A DNA stretch of 57,276 bases from Elusimicrobiaceae bacterium. Its GTDB lineage: Bacteria; Elusimicrobiota; Elusimicrobia; Elusimicrobiales; Elusimicrobiaceae. The notes beneath the pieces are model-generated. The model was not told the origin of the DNA. It searched no databases and saw nothing but the letters and a program-made list of their open reading frames with translations. The stretch's first letter is position 1, and every line of letters starts with the position of its first letter. This document shows, piece by piece, positions 49,151 through 57,276 of the stretch. Location: contig JAFVWP010000013.1 in assembly GCA_017501565.1 (NCBI GenBank), forward strand, positions 1 to 57,276, in the 5' to 3' direction. The position numbers and the translations under genes were made by a program.

Positions 49151-49181
49151 CACCGCGTAAAACTTTACGTTTTACGCGGTG
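49151..49181. repeat. Palindromic repeat, family member D (also a terminator)
   Basis: Perfect 12-bp arms CACCGCGTAAAA/TTTTACGCGGTG around CTTTACG, followed by TTATTTTTTG. On the minus strand the loop reads CGTAAAG, so this copy is inverted relative to A-C. Confidence 0.75.
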
Positions 49182-49426
49182 TTATTTTTTGTTTTTATAC
49201 GGCTTTTTCGGTTGCGTATCCTGGTGTGGGCAAACGATTTTCCATTTTTGGGTTTCTTTGTTCCGACTTACCGCTCGCCGTATATTATATTTGTTGGTCC
49301 GGTTCTGCTTATCAGGATCGGCTTTGTAAAAGTATTTCCGGAAGGGCGGTTTCTGACGCAACAAATAGTACTGGTGGGGCCAAAGGTTATACTTTCTAAT
49401 CTTTTTAGGGCCCCTGCCCGATTTGC
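49182..49426. other. Non-coding stretch before dedA
   Basis: About 245 bp with no ORF that has a ribosome site or recognisable product; short open frames on both strands look like chance. I see no tRNA or riboswitch pattern. It may hold a small RNA or decayed coding sequence. Confidence 0.4.
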
Positions 49427-49432
49427 TAAAAT
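49424..49432 (+). promoter_or_regulatory. Extended -10 of dedA (predicted leaderless)
   Basis: TGC-TAAAAT, then GTATGT, then ATG at 49439: a 6-nt gap. Two other ATGs overlap this stretch but are out of frame or too early. Confidence 0.6.
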
Positions 49433-49438
49433 GTATGT

Positions 49439-50092
49439 ATGGAACTTTTAGCACAAATTTGGGATATTTTCTTGCATTTAGATACGCACCTGAACGCTTG
49501 GGCCGGCACCATGGGGCCTTGGCTTTATGTGGTGCTTTTTGCGGTTGTTTTTTGTGAAACGGGCTTGGTGATTACGCCGTTTTTGCCGGGAGATTCGTTG
49601 CTTTTTGCCGCGGGCGCTTTGGCGGCTATTGAAGGGAGCCCCATTAATTTATGGCTTTTGGCGCCGGTTCTTTTTGCGGCGGCGGTACTTGGCGATAGCG
49701 TAAATTATGAAATCGGCAAATGGCTGGGGCCAAAAGTTTTCACGCGTAAAGACAGCTGGCTTTTAAATCAAGACCACCTGCACAAAGCACATGCCTTTTA
49801 TGAAAAATACGGCGGTAAAACCATTATTTTAGCGCGCTTTATCCCTGTTATCCGCACCTTTGCCCCATTTGTGGCGGGTATTGGCAAAATGACCTATTTA
49901 CATTTTATTTCTTACAACCTTATCGGGGCGCTGTTGTGGGTGGCCTTGTTTGTGTTTGGCGGATATTGGTTCGCGGATTTGCCGTTGGTGCAAAACCATT
50001 TTCATTATGTGATTGTGGGAATTGTGGTGATTTCTGTATTGCCGGCCATTTATGAATTTTGGTCCGAACGGCGCAAGCTAAAGAAAAAATAA
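49439..50092 (+). CDS. DedA-family membrane protein
   Basis: 217 residues with several transmembrane or re-entrant segments. The family pattern is seen in FCETGLVITPFLPGDSLLFAAG, GDSVNYEIGKWLG, FYEKYGGKTIILARFIPVIRTFAPFVAG and the C-terminal NLIGALLWVALFVFGGYWF. Some DedA proteins recycle undecaprenyl phosphate across the inner membrane; others affect lipid or pH homeostasis. The Glu, Asp and two Arg residues that are essential in E. coli DedA/YqjA-type proteins are present. Fits a wall-synthesis role beside GH3. Confidence 0.93.
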   Translation: MELLAQIWDIFLHLDTHLNAWAGTMGPWLYVVLFAVVFCETGLVITPFLPGDSLLFAAGALAAIEGSPINLWLLAPVLFAAAVLGDSVNYEIGKWLGPKVFTRKDSWLLNQDHLHKAHAFYEKYGGKTIILARFIPVIRTFAPFVAGIGKMTYLHFISYNLIGALLWVALFVFGGYWFADLPLVQNHFHYVIVGIVVISVLPAIYEFWSERRKLKKK

Positions 50093-50095
50093 TTT

Positions 50096-50127
50096 AAAAA
50101 ACCCGGTCTTTCGGACCGGGTTTTTTA
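50096..50127. terminator. Terminator between dedA and the GH3 gene
   Basis: Stem AACCCGGTC/GACCGGGTT-type with loop TTTC, A's before and six T's after; bidirectional. Confidence 0.9.
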
Positions 50128-51780
50128 TGGCTCTAAAGGTAAATCAACAGGCATTTTTCCTTGGGGTTGCAAGTTCCCTAAAATAATATCTGCCGCCGTT
50201 TGCAATACATACTTGTTTAATCCGTAAGTAGCCAAAATGGTATTGGCTTGTGGATAATTAACAATATCATACGGACTCATGGTAGATATAAACACATTTC
50301 TGGGGTGTGCCTGAAAAAGTGCATTAATGGTATTTTTTTGGTTGATATTGGTTTTGTCTGCCCATTGCAAGCTGGTCACTACCAATAGATCTGCTCCGTT
50401 GGCACATTCTTTAGCGCGTTTGGCATCTATGCTTTTGGGAGTAAGGGCGGCATTATACCCGCGCACATTCCAGCCTTTTTGCATGAAGGGTTTGGCAAAG
50501 CTGGGTAATTGGTCCGCAAAGCGGGACGGAGAAAAGAAAACCGCACACAAGGTGGGCTTTTTGCCCCGTTGCACTTGCGGGTCAAAAGGCAATAAGTTTG
50601 CGCGGTCGCGCACGAGAGTAACTGCTTGATTGCTGATTTTTTCCAGCTCGGCCCGATAGGCTTTATCAATGGGGGCCGGCAAGGTACGGCTATTATCCAA
50701 AAGGCCCAATTCTTTTTTTAAATTAAATACTTTTTCGGCGGCTTGGGTAACGCGGCGGGTCGTTTCGGGGTCGGCTTGCACTTGTTTATAAATACGGCTA
50801 AACGTGGTTTGCGGTTTGATATAGCGCCCGAGCAAAATGATGTCACTGCCCGCGTTCAAAGCGCGTACGGCACAATTGGCAATGGTGCAGAAATGGGTAG
50901 CGGCTTTCATGTCTAAGCTGTCGGTAACGATCAGGCCTTTATGCCCCATTTGCTCACGCAGTAAATCTTGCACGATGGGTTTAGAGAAGGTGGCAATGTT
51001 TTTGCTGTCTAAAGCCGGGTAAATGATATGGCTGGTCATAACCCCTTGCACGCCGTTTTTGACGGCTTCTTCAAAGGGGGCCAAGTGTGTTTTTTTGAGC
51101 TCTTGAAAAGAAGCTTTTACCACCGGCACCTGATAGTGTGAATCTACCGAAGTGTCTCCGTGCCCGGGAAAATGCTTGACGATGCTCACAATGCCCGCGG
51201 CTTTAAAGCCGTTCATTAAAGAAAGGCCCATCTTGGTTACGTTCGCCGGGTCCGAGCCGAAGGAACGTACGCCGATAATAGGATTATTGGGGTTGCTGTT
51301 TACGTCCAGGACCGGAGAAAAATTGACATGTACGCCGGCTCTTCTCAGTTCCAACCCTGCTAAATAAGCGATGGTAGCGGTGGCTTGTTCATCTCCGGAA
51401 GCGGAAAACATCATATTGGTCGGCAGGTAATCAAAGCCGAGCGTGATGGGCGTGTAAACGGTGCCCCCTTCATAGTCAATAGATATGAGTAATGGGATTT
51501 TATGCGGGCTTTTGGCGGCCCAACTTTGCAATTTGGTAATCAGTTGCTTCGTTTGTGGCAACGAATAGTTACCCCACTGAATGAGCGCTCCGCCTACCTG
51601 ACCGCTTTCAATCATCGGACGGAACACCTCGGCGCTGTCCACATCTACAAAAACGGTGAGCGTTTGGGCTAATTTTTCTTGCAAGGTTAAATCTTCAAAA
51701 CGCGTCGGTTGCTGTTGCTGGGCTTGCAAGGGGCCTGTTAATAGCAATACGGCTAAAAAATATAAAAGGTGTTTAATCAT
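50125..51780 (-). CDS. Glycoside hydrolase family 3, NagZ-like beta-N-acetylhexosaminidase, exported
   Basis: 551 residues: signal peptide (HLLYFLAVLLLTGPLQAQ), a GH3 TIM barrel (about 27-360) and a C-terminal alpha/beta sandwich domain (about 390-551). VKHFPGHGDTSVDSH (201-215) is the NagZ-type His/Asp general acid-base motif, and the nucleophile is Asp287 in IVTDSLDM. It resembles Bacillus NagZ/YbbD, which is exported and two-domain, more than cytoplasmic E. coli NagZ. It likely removes GlcNAc from muropeptides or wall fragments in the periplasm. The start overlaps the metallophosphoesterase stop by 8 bp. Confidence 0.92.
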   Translation of the reverse strand: MIKHLLYFLAVLLLTGPLQAQQQQPTRFEDLTLQEKLAQTLTVFVDVDSAEVFRPMIESGQVGGALIQWGNYSLPQTKQLITKLQSWAAKSPHKIPLLISIDYEGGTVYTPITLGFDYLPTNMMFSASGDEQATATIAYLAGLELRRAGVHVNFSPVLDVNSNPNNPIIGVRSFGSDPANVTKMGLSLMNGFKAAGIVSIVKHFPGHGDTSVDSHYQVPVVKASFQELKKTHLAPFEEAVKNGVQGVMTSHIIYPALDSKNIATFSKPIVQDLLREQMGHKGLIVTDSLDMKAATHFCTIANCAVRALNAGSDIILLGRYIKPQTTFSRIYKQVQADPETTRRVTQAAEKVFNLKKELGLLDNSRTLPAPIDKAYRAELEKISNQAVTLVRDRANLLPFDPQVQRGKKPTLCAVFFSPSRFADQLPSFAKPFMQKGWNVRGYNAALTPKSIDAKRAKECANGADLLVVTSLQWADKTNINQKNTINALFQAHPRNVFISTMSPYDIVNYPQANTILATYGLNKYVLQTAADIILGNLQPQGKMPVDLPLEP

Positions 51781-52858
51781 TTGCTTTTAAATGAATAAGC
51801 GGTATTTCCGAAGAAGAGAAAAACCGCAAAGGCATGCCCCAATAGAACATACCGGACGTAACATAAATTTTAGATTTGGCACTCAAATCATACCAGCCGT
51901 AAACATACGGATACTTTAATTTTACAAAGAATTGAAAGGGAAATATTTGCCCATTGTGCGTATGGCCGCTGATCATGAGCGGTATTTCATGCCGTGCGGC
52001 AATATCTGTATAGAGCGGTTGGTGGCTGAGCAAAATGCGCGGCCGTTGCGGGTGGGTGTTTTCTAGCAACATATGCAGTTGTTGCGGCAACAGGCGCGAA
52101 GTGGCTATATCATTAACGCCAATCAGTTGCACGCCGTTGGGCAGCATGCGGATTTCGTTGCGCAAAGGATATATGTTTGCCTGGCGGTAAAATTCCAACG
52201 ATTTTTCCAACCCGGTGTAATATTCGTGATTGCCCAACACGCCAAAAGTGCCGTATTTGGTTTGCAGACGGGCTAAGGCTTGGGCATATTTTTCCCGATG
52301 GGGGCCATATTCAAATAAATCGCCTAATACCAATACGGCATCGGGCTTTTGGCTGGCAATCAAATCCAGCGCTTTTTGAAAACGGCGTAAGCTGACCCCT
52401 ATCCCTAAATGCGCATCGGAAATGACGGCTATTTTCATATCCGGCGCCTGGGGTATGGCAATGTCTAAGTGTTTTATTTGGGGGTTTTTAAGCCCGCCAT
52501 ATACAGATAAGGCCGCTGTTAATACCAGCATGCCCATGCTCAGCCATATCATAAACTTTCGGGAAGGAATATGGGCCAAGGCCAAAATGCCCTGTAAGAA
52601 AGCAAAGCTGACCACCAGGAAGAAAAAAATAAAAATTAGTCCCGCCAGGGTATAGGCTAAAAAATAAAGGATACTTTCCCACGTGCCGTAATGGGTGCGG
52701 GTATAAGATAAGGCAAAATTTAAAAATAATCCGGTACAGAGCGGCAATAATAAAATGGGTAATTTCCAACCGATTTTTGGAAAGCAAAAATAAAACCAGG
52801 CACCGATAGCTGATTGCAAAAAAAATAAAATCAAACCCGCTACTGCGAAAAAGCCCAT
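51773..52858 (-). CDS. Membrane metallophosphoesterase (YkuE/calcineurin-like)
   Basis: 361 residues: about four N-terminal transmembrane helices (first FFAVAGLILFFLQSAIGAWF) and a C-terminal calcineurin-like domain with all metal motifs: SDAHLG, LGDLFEYG, GNHEYY and SGHTHNGQIFP. Proteins of this kind include YkuE of Bacillus and UDP-diacylglucosamine hydrolase relatives; a lipid or wall-precursor phosphoester is likely. First gene of a pair with GH3. Start at 52858 has GAGAGG upstream; the frame to 52975 overlaps the gltX start and is not coding. Confidence 0.88.
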   Translation of the reverse strand: MGFFAVAGLILFFLQSAIGAWFYFCFPKIGWKLPILLLPLCTGLFLNFALSYTRTHYGTWESILYFLAYTLAGLIFIFFFLVVSFAFLQGILALAHIPSRKFMIWLSMGMLVLTAALSVYGGLKNPQIKHLDIAIPQAPDMKIAVISDAHLGIGVSLRRFQKALDLIASQKPDAVLVLGDLFEYGPHREKYAQALARLQTKYGTFGVLGNHEYYTGLEKSLEFYRQANIYPLRNEIRMLPNGVQLIGVNDIATSRLLPQQLHMLLENTHPQRPRILLSHQPLYTDIAARHEIPLMISGHTHNGQIFPFQFFVKLKYPYVYGWYDLSAKSKIYVTSGMFYWGMPLRFFSSSEIPLIHLKAND

Positions 52859-52973
52859 AAAAGCCTCTCCCGAAAAATGTAAAAAACTCTTCCTTTTTAT
52901 TTTAAATAATTTTGCAATAATAAGTATAATATATCTATACACAATAATTTTATACTTACTGAGGAAATAACCC

Positions 52974-54437
52974 ATGTCTATTAAAGTTCGTTTTGCCCCT
53001 TCCCCGACGGGATTTTTGCATATCGGGGGGGTTCGTACAGCCCTATTTAACTATCTTTTTGCCAAAAGAAACAACGGCACTTTTTTACTGCGTATTGAAG
53101 ATACGGACGAAGAACGCAGCACCCAAGCCTCTACCGATGCTATTTTTGAAGGTATGCAATGGATGAAATTGAATTGGGACGAAGGCCCGATGCCCGACGG
53201 CACCGATAAAGGCCCCGATACCCCTTATTACCAAGCCCAACGTGCCGATCAGGGCCTTTACAAAAAATACATTGACCAACTGATTGCCGAAGGAAAAGCC
53301 TATAAATGCTATTGTACGGCGGAAGAGTTGGAGGCCAACCGCCAAAAATGCATTGAAGAACACCGCCCCCCAAAATACAGCGGCAAATGCCGGGATTTGA
53401 CCCCCGAACAACAACAAGAATTGGAAGCACAAGGGCGCAAATACGTCATTCGTTTCCGCATGCCGGAAGAAGGCGATGTGGAATGGGACGATATGATTCG
53501 CGGTCATGTGAAGTTTGCCAGCAAGGATTTGTATGACTTGGTTATCCAAAAAACCAGCGGTTATCCTACCTATAACTTTGCCGTTGTGGTAGATGACCAT
53601 TTGATGGGTATGACGCATGTTATCCGCGGAGATGACCATATTTCCAATACGCCGTCCCAAATTCAAATTTATCGTGCCTTGGGGTGGAAAGAGCCTATCT
53701 TTGCGCACTTATCCATGATTCACGGCCCCGACGGCAAAAAACTTTCCAAACGCCATGGTGCGACCAACGTAGTGGAGTTTCGCAACATGGGCTATTTGCC
53801 CGAAGCTTTGAAAAACTATTTGGCTTTACTCGGGTGGGCTACCAGCGATTCCCAACAGCTTTTTGCCCCCGGTGAATTGGAAGCTAAATTTGATATTTCC
53901 GGTTGTCAGCCCAGCCCGGCTGTGATGGACCCGGAAAAGCTCAATTGGATGAATGGCGAATATATCCGCCAAACGCCGCTTTCTGCGTTGACCGATTATG
54001 CCTTGCCGTTTATTGAAAAAGCCGGGATTGATATTAGCAGGGTCAGCCGTGAACAATTAGAAGCCATTATCGGTTTAGAACAAGAAAAATATAAACTTTT
54101 AACCGAAATTCCGGATTTGATTCGCTTTTTCTTTGAAGCTCCCGTTTTTGAACAGGAAGCCTTGGATAAAGTATTCTCTAAGCCGGAAGCGAAAGCCGTG
54201 TTGGAAGGGATTGCCAAAACCTATCAGGATTTGACCGATTTTACGGATACTTCTTTAGAAGCGGCCACCCGCGCTTTTGCCAAAGAAAACGGCTACAAAG
54301 CCGGGCAAGTTTTCCACCCGGTGCGCGTGGCGGTCTCCGGCAGAACGCATGGACCTACTTTATTCAAAATGATAGCGTACATGGGTAAAGAAGAAGTAGT
54401 GGCCCGTTTACAGGCGGCTTTGCAATATTGTAAATAG
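52974..54437 (+). CDS. gltX: Glutamyl-tRNA synthetase
   Basis: 487 residues, class I synthetase: RFAPSPTGFLHIGGVRTALF with the HIGH-type motif HIGG, LRIEDTDEERS, the zinc-type segment CYCTAEELEANRQKC, DDHLMGMTHVIRGDDHISNT, and the KMSKS-type loop KKLSKRHGA. Charges tRNA-Glu. Whether it also charges tRNA-Gln cannot be judged here. GAGGAA precedes the start. Confidence 0.97.
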   Translation: MSIKVRFAPSPTGFLHIGGVRTALFNYLFAKRNNGTFLLRIEDTDEERSTQASTDAIFEGMQWMKLNWDEGPMPDGTDKGPDTPYYQAQRADQGLYKKYIDQLIAEGKAYKCYCTAEELEANRQKCIEEHRPPKYSGKCRDLTPEQQQELEAQGRKYVIRFRMPEEGDVEWDDMIRGHVKFASKDLYDLVIQKTSGYPTYNFAVVVDDHLMGMTHVIRGDDHISNTPSQIQIYRALGWKEPIFAHLSMIHGPDGKKLSKRHGATNVVEFRNMGYLPEALKNYLALLGWATSDSQQLFAPGELEAKFDISGCQPSPAVMDPEKLNWMNGEYIRQTPLSALTDYALPFIEKAGIDISRVSREQLEAIIGLEQEKYKLLTEIPDLIRFFFEAPVFEQEALDKVFSKPEAKAVLEGIAKTYQDLTDFTDTSLEAATRAFAKENGYKAGQVFHPVRVAVSGRTHGPTLFKMIAYMGKEEVVARLQAALQYCK

Positions 54438-54439
54438 AA

Positions 54440-56131
54440 ATGATGAAATATTGTCTCTTTGAGGGTGGCGATGTAGTGGGGCCTTTCTCGGCGCAGGAGT
54501 TATTAAAGCGGCCGGGATTCGGCTCGCACAGCCTTGTCTGCCCCGAAGAGTACAGCGACGAAGAACTTTATTGGAAAGAAGCGCACGACTATCCGGAGTT
54601 TGGTTTTGCCCCGCAACAAGCCCCGCAAGCGAAAGTGGAGCCTGTGCCGGCTATCCAAACGGAAAAATATTTGAAAGAGATGGACAGCGTCATGGACGAG
54701 CTGTCCTCTTTTAATGTATCGGAAAAAAATCCTTTGCCGTCGCAAACCCAACAGAAAGATTTGCAAACGCAAAGAGCGCCGTCGCAAACTTCTGCCGATA
54801 CCGCCAAAGAAAAGGCACCCGCTCCGCAAAAAGAAGTATTGAGAACGGAACGGAAAATATCTTCGCTTTTGTTGCAGGCGTCCGATGAAATGAAAAAATC
54901 TTCCGAAGCGGAGAAAAGCGTCCGGCTTTCGGCGGTTTCCCAACCCGCCGTGCAAAATCCGACACCTGCTGAGCAAGAGCCGCAAGCGGAAACCATGGTG
55001 AGCAGTGTGGTGCGCACGATTTCTAAAGTAAATCCTTTAGAAGAATATTTTAACACCATGAAAAGCGGGGATTTGGGCAATATTTTGGGCATTCCCGATG
55101 CCAAAGAAAACTCCGATTTAAGCCTTTCGCGCGCAATGCAAGACCAATTTGAAAAGACCGACCCCGGTTTGCCCACCGATCCGGAAGAAGACCCGTTTGA
55201 TGAATTTATTTCTAAGGTGGAACCGGAACAATTAGACGAAGAGCTTTTTGACCCTACCCCTGCGCAAGCCGATAAAGAAACCGAAGAGCGCCTGTTGCGC
55301 GCGTTGCCGGATTTACAAGCGGCGGCGCCGTTAAACATTGTGGGGCAAGGTCCGTCTAAAATAGAAACCCCGGTCACCCAGCCGCCCACATACCGCGAAA
55401 CTTTGGAAAAAACCGAACCGCCCACTTTGCAAGATATTGTTGTGCCTGAACAAGCCGATGACCCTAACGACAAAACCGTGGAAACCATTTTGGAAGGATC
55501 TTTGCGCGTAGATACACAACGCAATGAAATCCCGGAGCCGATTAAAGATGTACCGGCTGACGATGCCAAACCGGTGCCGGTGCATTCTGCCCCGGTGATT
55601 ACCACGCAAAGAGAAGAAGATGCGAGAAAGCGGGTAGTGCAAAACAGAGCCCCCGGTAAATTGAAATATATTTTCTTGGCGATGGGGGCGGTGGTGTTGT
55701 TGGTGGGATTTGTACTTAATTTAGTAAGTGATACAGCCCCGGCCCCAACCGAAGAACCGGCTGTGGAACAAGTGCCTTTACCGCCGGGAACTCTGTCGGC
55801 AAAAGAAGTGATTAAAAACGTGCAAGCTGCCGAAGAGAAAAAAGATCCGTTGGAGCGCGCCAAAGAAATTGTGCAAAACCATTCTTTGGGGGCTGAGCGC
55901 GGGTCTGTGGCACAATATTTGCAAAAACGTTATCAAAAAGAATTACAAAGCGGCTATGTGGGCGTATGGTCCGCCGAGCCGCTACACCGGGACGTGTATG
56001 TCGTCAAATACCGCCTGGCCAAAACGCGTAAAGAGCCTATTGTTTATATCTTTCAGGCAGATACGGCCAAGAATAAATTGACCGGCGCGTTAAATAATAT
56101 TACACTTGATTTAGTGGGAAAAAGTAGATAG
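54440..56131 (+). CDS. GYF_2-like domain membrane protein of unknown function
   Basis: 563 residues. Residues 1-55 look like a GYF_2 domain (CLFEGGDVVGPFSAQELLKR...), a peptide-binding fold seen in bacterial membrane proteins. Residues about 60-400 are low-complexity, rich in Pro, Glu, Gln, Ser and Asp, and probably disordered. One transmembrane helix follows (YIFLAMGAVVLLVGFVLNLV, about 407-426), then a 135-residue end with KEVIKNVQAAEEK and a small folded part. The N-terminus should be cytoplasmic and the end periplasmic. It starts 2 nt after gltX and is 11 nt upstream of pilT, so a role with the pilus machinery is possible. Confidence 0.75.
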   Translation: MMKYCLFEGGDVVGPFSAQELLKRPGFGSHSLVCPEEYSDEELYWKEAHDYPEFGFAPQQAPQAKVEPVPAIQTEKYLKEMDSVMDELSSFNVSEKNPLPSQTQQKDLQTQRAPSQTSADTAKEKAPAPQKEVLRTERKISSLLLQASDEMKKSSEAEKSVRLSAVSQPAVQNPTPAEQEPQAETMVSSVVRTISKVNPLEEYFNTMKSGDLGNILGIPDAKENSDLSLSRAMQDQFEKTDPGLPTDPEEDPFDEFISKVEPEQLDEELFDPTPAQADKETEERLLRALPDLQAAAPLNIVGQGPSKIETPVTQPPTYRETLEKTEPPTLQDIVVPEQADDPNDKTVETILEGSLRVDTQRNEIPEPIKDVPADDAKPVPVHSAPVITTQREEDARKRVVQNRAPGKLKYIFLAMGAVVLLVGFVLNLVSDTAPAPTEEPAVEQVPLPPGTLSAKEVIKNVQAAEEKKDPLERAKEIVQNHSLGAERGSVAQYLQKRYQKELQSGYVGVWSAEPLHRDVYVVKYRLAKTRKEPIVYIFQADTAKNKLTGALNNITLDLVGKSR

Positions 56132-56142
56132 GAGAGGGTTTT

Positions 56143-57273
56143 ATGGCAGAGAATGCACAACAGACAACGACGGAAACGGGCAAATACAAAACCATTATCA
56201 TGGACGATTTGTTCCAAATCATGAAGAAAAACAATGCTTCTGATATTCACTTAACGGTCGGCGTTCCGCCGGTGTTGCGTGTGCAGGGGCGTTTGTATCA
56301 GTTGGGCCAATATGAAGCTTTAACGCCGGAAGTGGCGCAACAATTGATTTACTCTATCATGACCGACGATCAAAAACAACAATTTGAAGAAACGTTAGAA
56401 TCTGACTTTTCTTTCGGTTTAAAAGAATTGGGCCGTTTGCGTGTAAACGTTTATAAACAAAAAGGGTGTGTCGCGGCGGCTTTGCGCTCCATTCCCAATG
56501 AATTTAAAAGTTTTGAACAATTAGGTTTGCCTTCCGTTATTTACAATTTGATGAAATTGGAAAAAGGCCTGGTCTTGGTTACCGGGGCTACCGGGTCTGG
56601 TAAATCTACGTCTTTGGCGAGCATGATTAACTATTTAAACATGCACGAAAGCAACCACATCATCACCGTAGAAGACCCTATTGAATTTGTGCACCCGCAT
56701 AAACGCAGTATCGTTAACCAACGTGAAGTAGGCGCCGATACCCACTCCTTCCAAGCGGCATTGAAACACTTCTTGCGCGAAGACCCGGATATTATTCTGG
56801 TGGGCGAGTTGCGCGATATTGAAACCATTGAAGCTTGTTTAACATTGGCGGAAACGGGTCACTTGGTGTTTGCTACCTTGCACACCAACGATGCTATCCA
56901 ATCCATCAACCGTATTATTGACGTGTTCCCGGCGAACCAACAACCGCAAGTGCGCACGCAGTTGTCTTTCGTGTTGGAAGCTATTATTTCTCAACAGCTT
57001 ATTCCCAGCTTAGACGGCAAACGTGTGTTGGCGGCGGAAGTGTTGGTGGCCAACTCTGCCGTGCGTAACTTAATCCGCGATGGTAAAGCCGAACAAATCA
57101 TGAGTACCATGCAAACCAATGCCGGTATCGGTATGGTAACGATGAACCAAACCTTGGGTGATTTGTATATCCAAAAGAAAATTTCTTTCCAAGAAGCGAT
57201 TTTGCACACCAGCGATCCTTCCGGTTTGAAAGGATATTTGACCCAAAAAACAGGCCAAACGAACTTCAAATAA
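56143..57273 (+). CDS. pilT: Type IV pilus twitching-motility/retraction ATPase PilT
   Basis: 376 residues of the GspE/PilT secretion ATPase family. N-terminal PAS-like domain (ASDIHLTVGVPPVLRVQGRL), then Walker A GATGSGKST, Asp box TVEDPIEFVH, Walker B-like IILVGELRD and the His box GHLVFATLHTND. PilT hexamers depolymerise the pilus from the cytoplasm, giving twitching and DNA uptake. The canonical GEMRD of PilT is GELRD here. GGAGAGG lies just before the start. The gene ends 3 bp before the window edge; it may be followed by further pil genes. Confidence 0.96.
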   Translation: MAENAQQTTTETGKYKTIIMDDLFQIMKKNNASDIHLTVGVPPVLRVQGRLYQLGQYEALTPEVAQQLIYSIMTDDQKQQFEETLESDFSFGLKELGRLRVNVYKQKGCVAAALRSIPNEFKSFEQLGLPSVIYNLMKLEKGLVLVTGATGSGKSTSLASMINYLNMHESNHIITVEDPIEFVHPHKRSIVNQREVGADTHSFQAALKHFLREDPDIILVGELRDIETIEACLTLAETGHLVFATLHTNDAIQSINRIIDVFPANQQPQVRTQLSFVLEAIISQQLIPSLDGKRVLAAEVLVANSAVRNLIRDGKAEQIMSTMQTNAGIGMVTMNQTLGDLYIQKKISFQEAILHTSDPSGLKGYLTQKTGQTNFK

Positions 57274-57276
57274 GAA

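Noticed and set aside
53304..53400. Extra zinc-binding insertion in gltX as a sign of an unusual synthetase
   Set aside because: The CYC...C pattern is the normal zinc-type region of many bacterial GluRS proteins.
1..57276. CRISPR array, prophage, IS element or integron
   Set aside because: No regularly spaced direct repeats, transposase, integrase or phage structural genes were seen; the repeated elements are single palindromes or pilin-linked promoters and terminators.

Overview
The window reads as one contiguous piece of a diderm, LPS-making bacterial chromosome of about 46% G+C (estimated by eye) with dense coding on both strands. The best guess for the host is a gut-type member of the phylum Elusimicrobiota. 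This is inference. It rests on (i) four dispersed type IV pilin genes with an almost invariant N-terminus beginning [15 protein letters not shown], a pattern I associate with Elusimicrobium and its gut relatives; (ii) a fermentative gene set (galactose catabolism, phosphotransbutyrylase/butyrate kinase, glutamate dehydrogenase, cysteine desulfidase) with no respiratory genes in view; and (iii) outer-membrane and LPS genes (lptF/lptG-like, waaA, a heptosyltransferase, a SprA-like giant barrel). I see no prophage, IS element or CRISPR array.

Layout. 1-3.4 kb: tRNA-Asp, murB with a small beta-barrel protein, phosphoglucomutase. 3.4-9.1 kb: a pilin remnant, a receiver-GGDEF regulator, a cation/proton antiporter, pgeF-murI, and a membrane Ser/Thr kinase with TPRs. 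9.1-13 kb: a nucleoside phosphorylase, CorA, an unknown exported protein and pilin 2. 13-24.4 kb: the envelope block: lptG/lptF-like permeases, the 1806-residue SprA-like protein, comF, waaA and a GT9 with a duplicated N-terminal domain. 24.4-29.1 kb: rnpB, RNase HI, a glutamate/aspartate symporter facing gdhA, a DtxR-type and a LexA-type regulator. 29.2-34.4 kb: the galM-galK-galE-galT operon and cdd. 34.5-36 kb: SGNH hydrolase, palindromic repeats and pilin 3. 36-43.1 kb: buk-ptb, M23 peptidase, twin P-loop ATPases, SEC-C protein, lpd-trmJ. 43.1-49.1 kb: radC-cyuA, pilin 4, a nucleoside MFS porter, yajQ and a TPR protein. 49.4-57.3 kb: dedA, GH3, metallophosphoesterase, gltX, a GYF-domain membrane protein and pilT.

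Three threads stand out. First, the pilin genes behave as dispersed cassettes. Three share a promoter with TTGACT, exactly 12 T's and a -10 at the same distance. Two of these carry an 18-bp inverted repeat across the predicted start site, in which the central bases differ between copies but stay perfectly self-complementary. Three end in near-identical CCCCCGC terminators. One cassette is a deletion remnant. A retraction ATPase (pilT) is in the same window. Second, about nine genes have an extended -10 motif (TGC-TANAAT) ending 5-7 nt before the ATG, which predicts widespread leaderless translation. One of these is an eight-codon leader ORF whose stop overlaps the start of the SprA-like gene. 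Third, the RNase P RNA carries compensatory base changes in helix P4, normally among the most invariant parts of the molecule.

Functional links: galactose feeds phosphoglucomutase through the Leloir enzymes; the symporter and gdhA form an acidic-amino-acid module; murB, murI, pgeF, GH3, M23 and dedA serve the wall; lptF/lptG, waaA and GT9 serve LPS.
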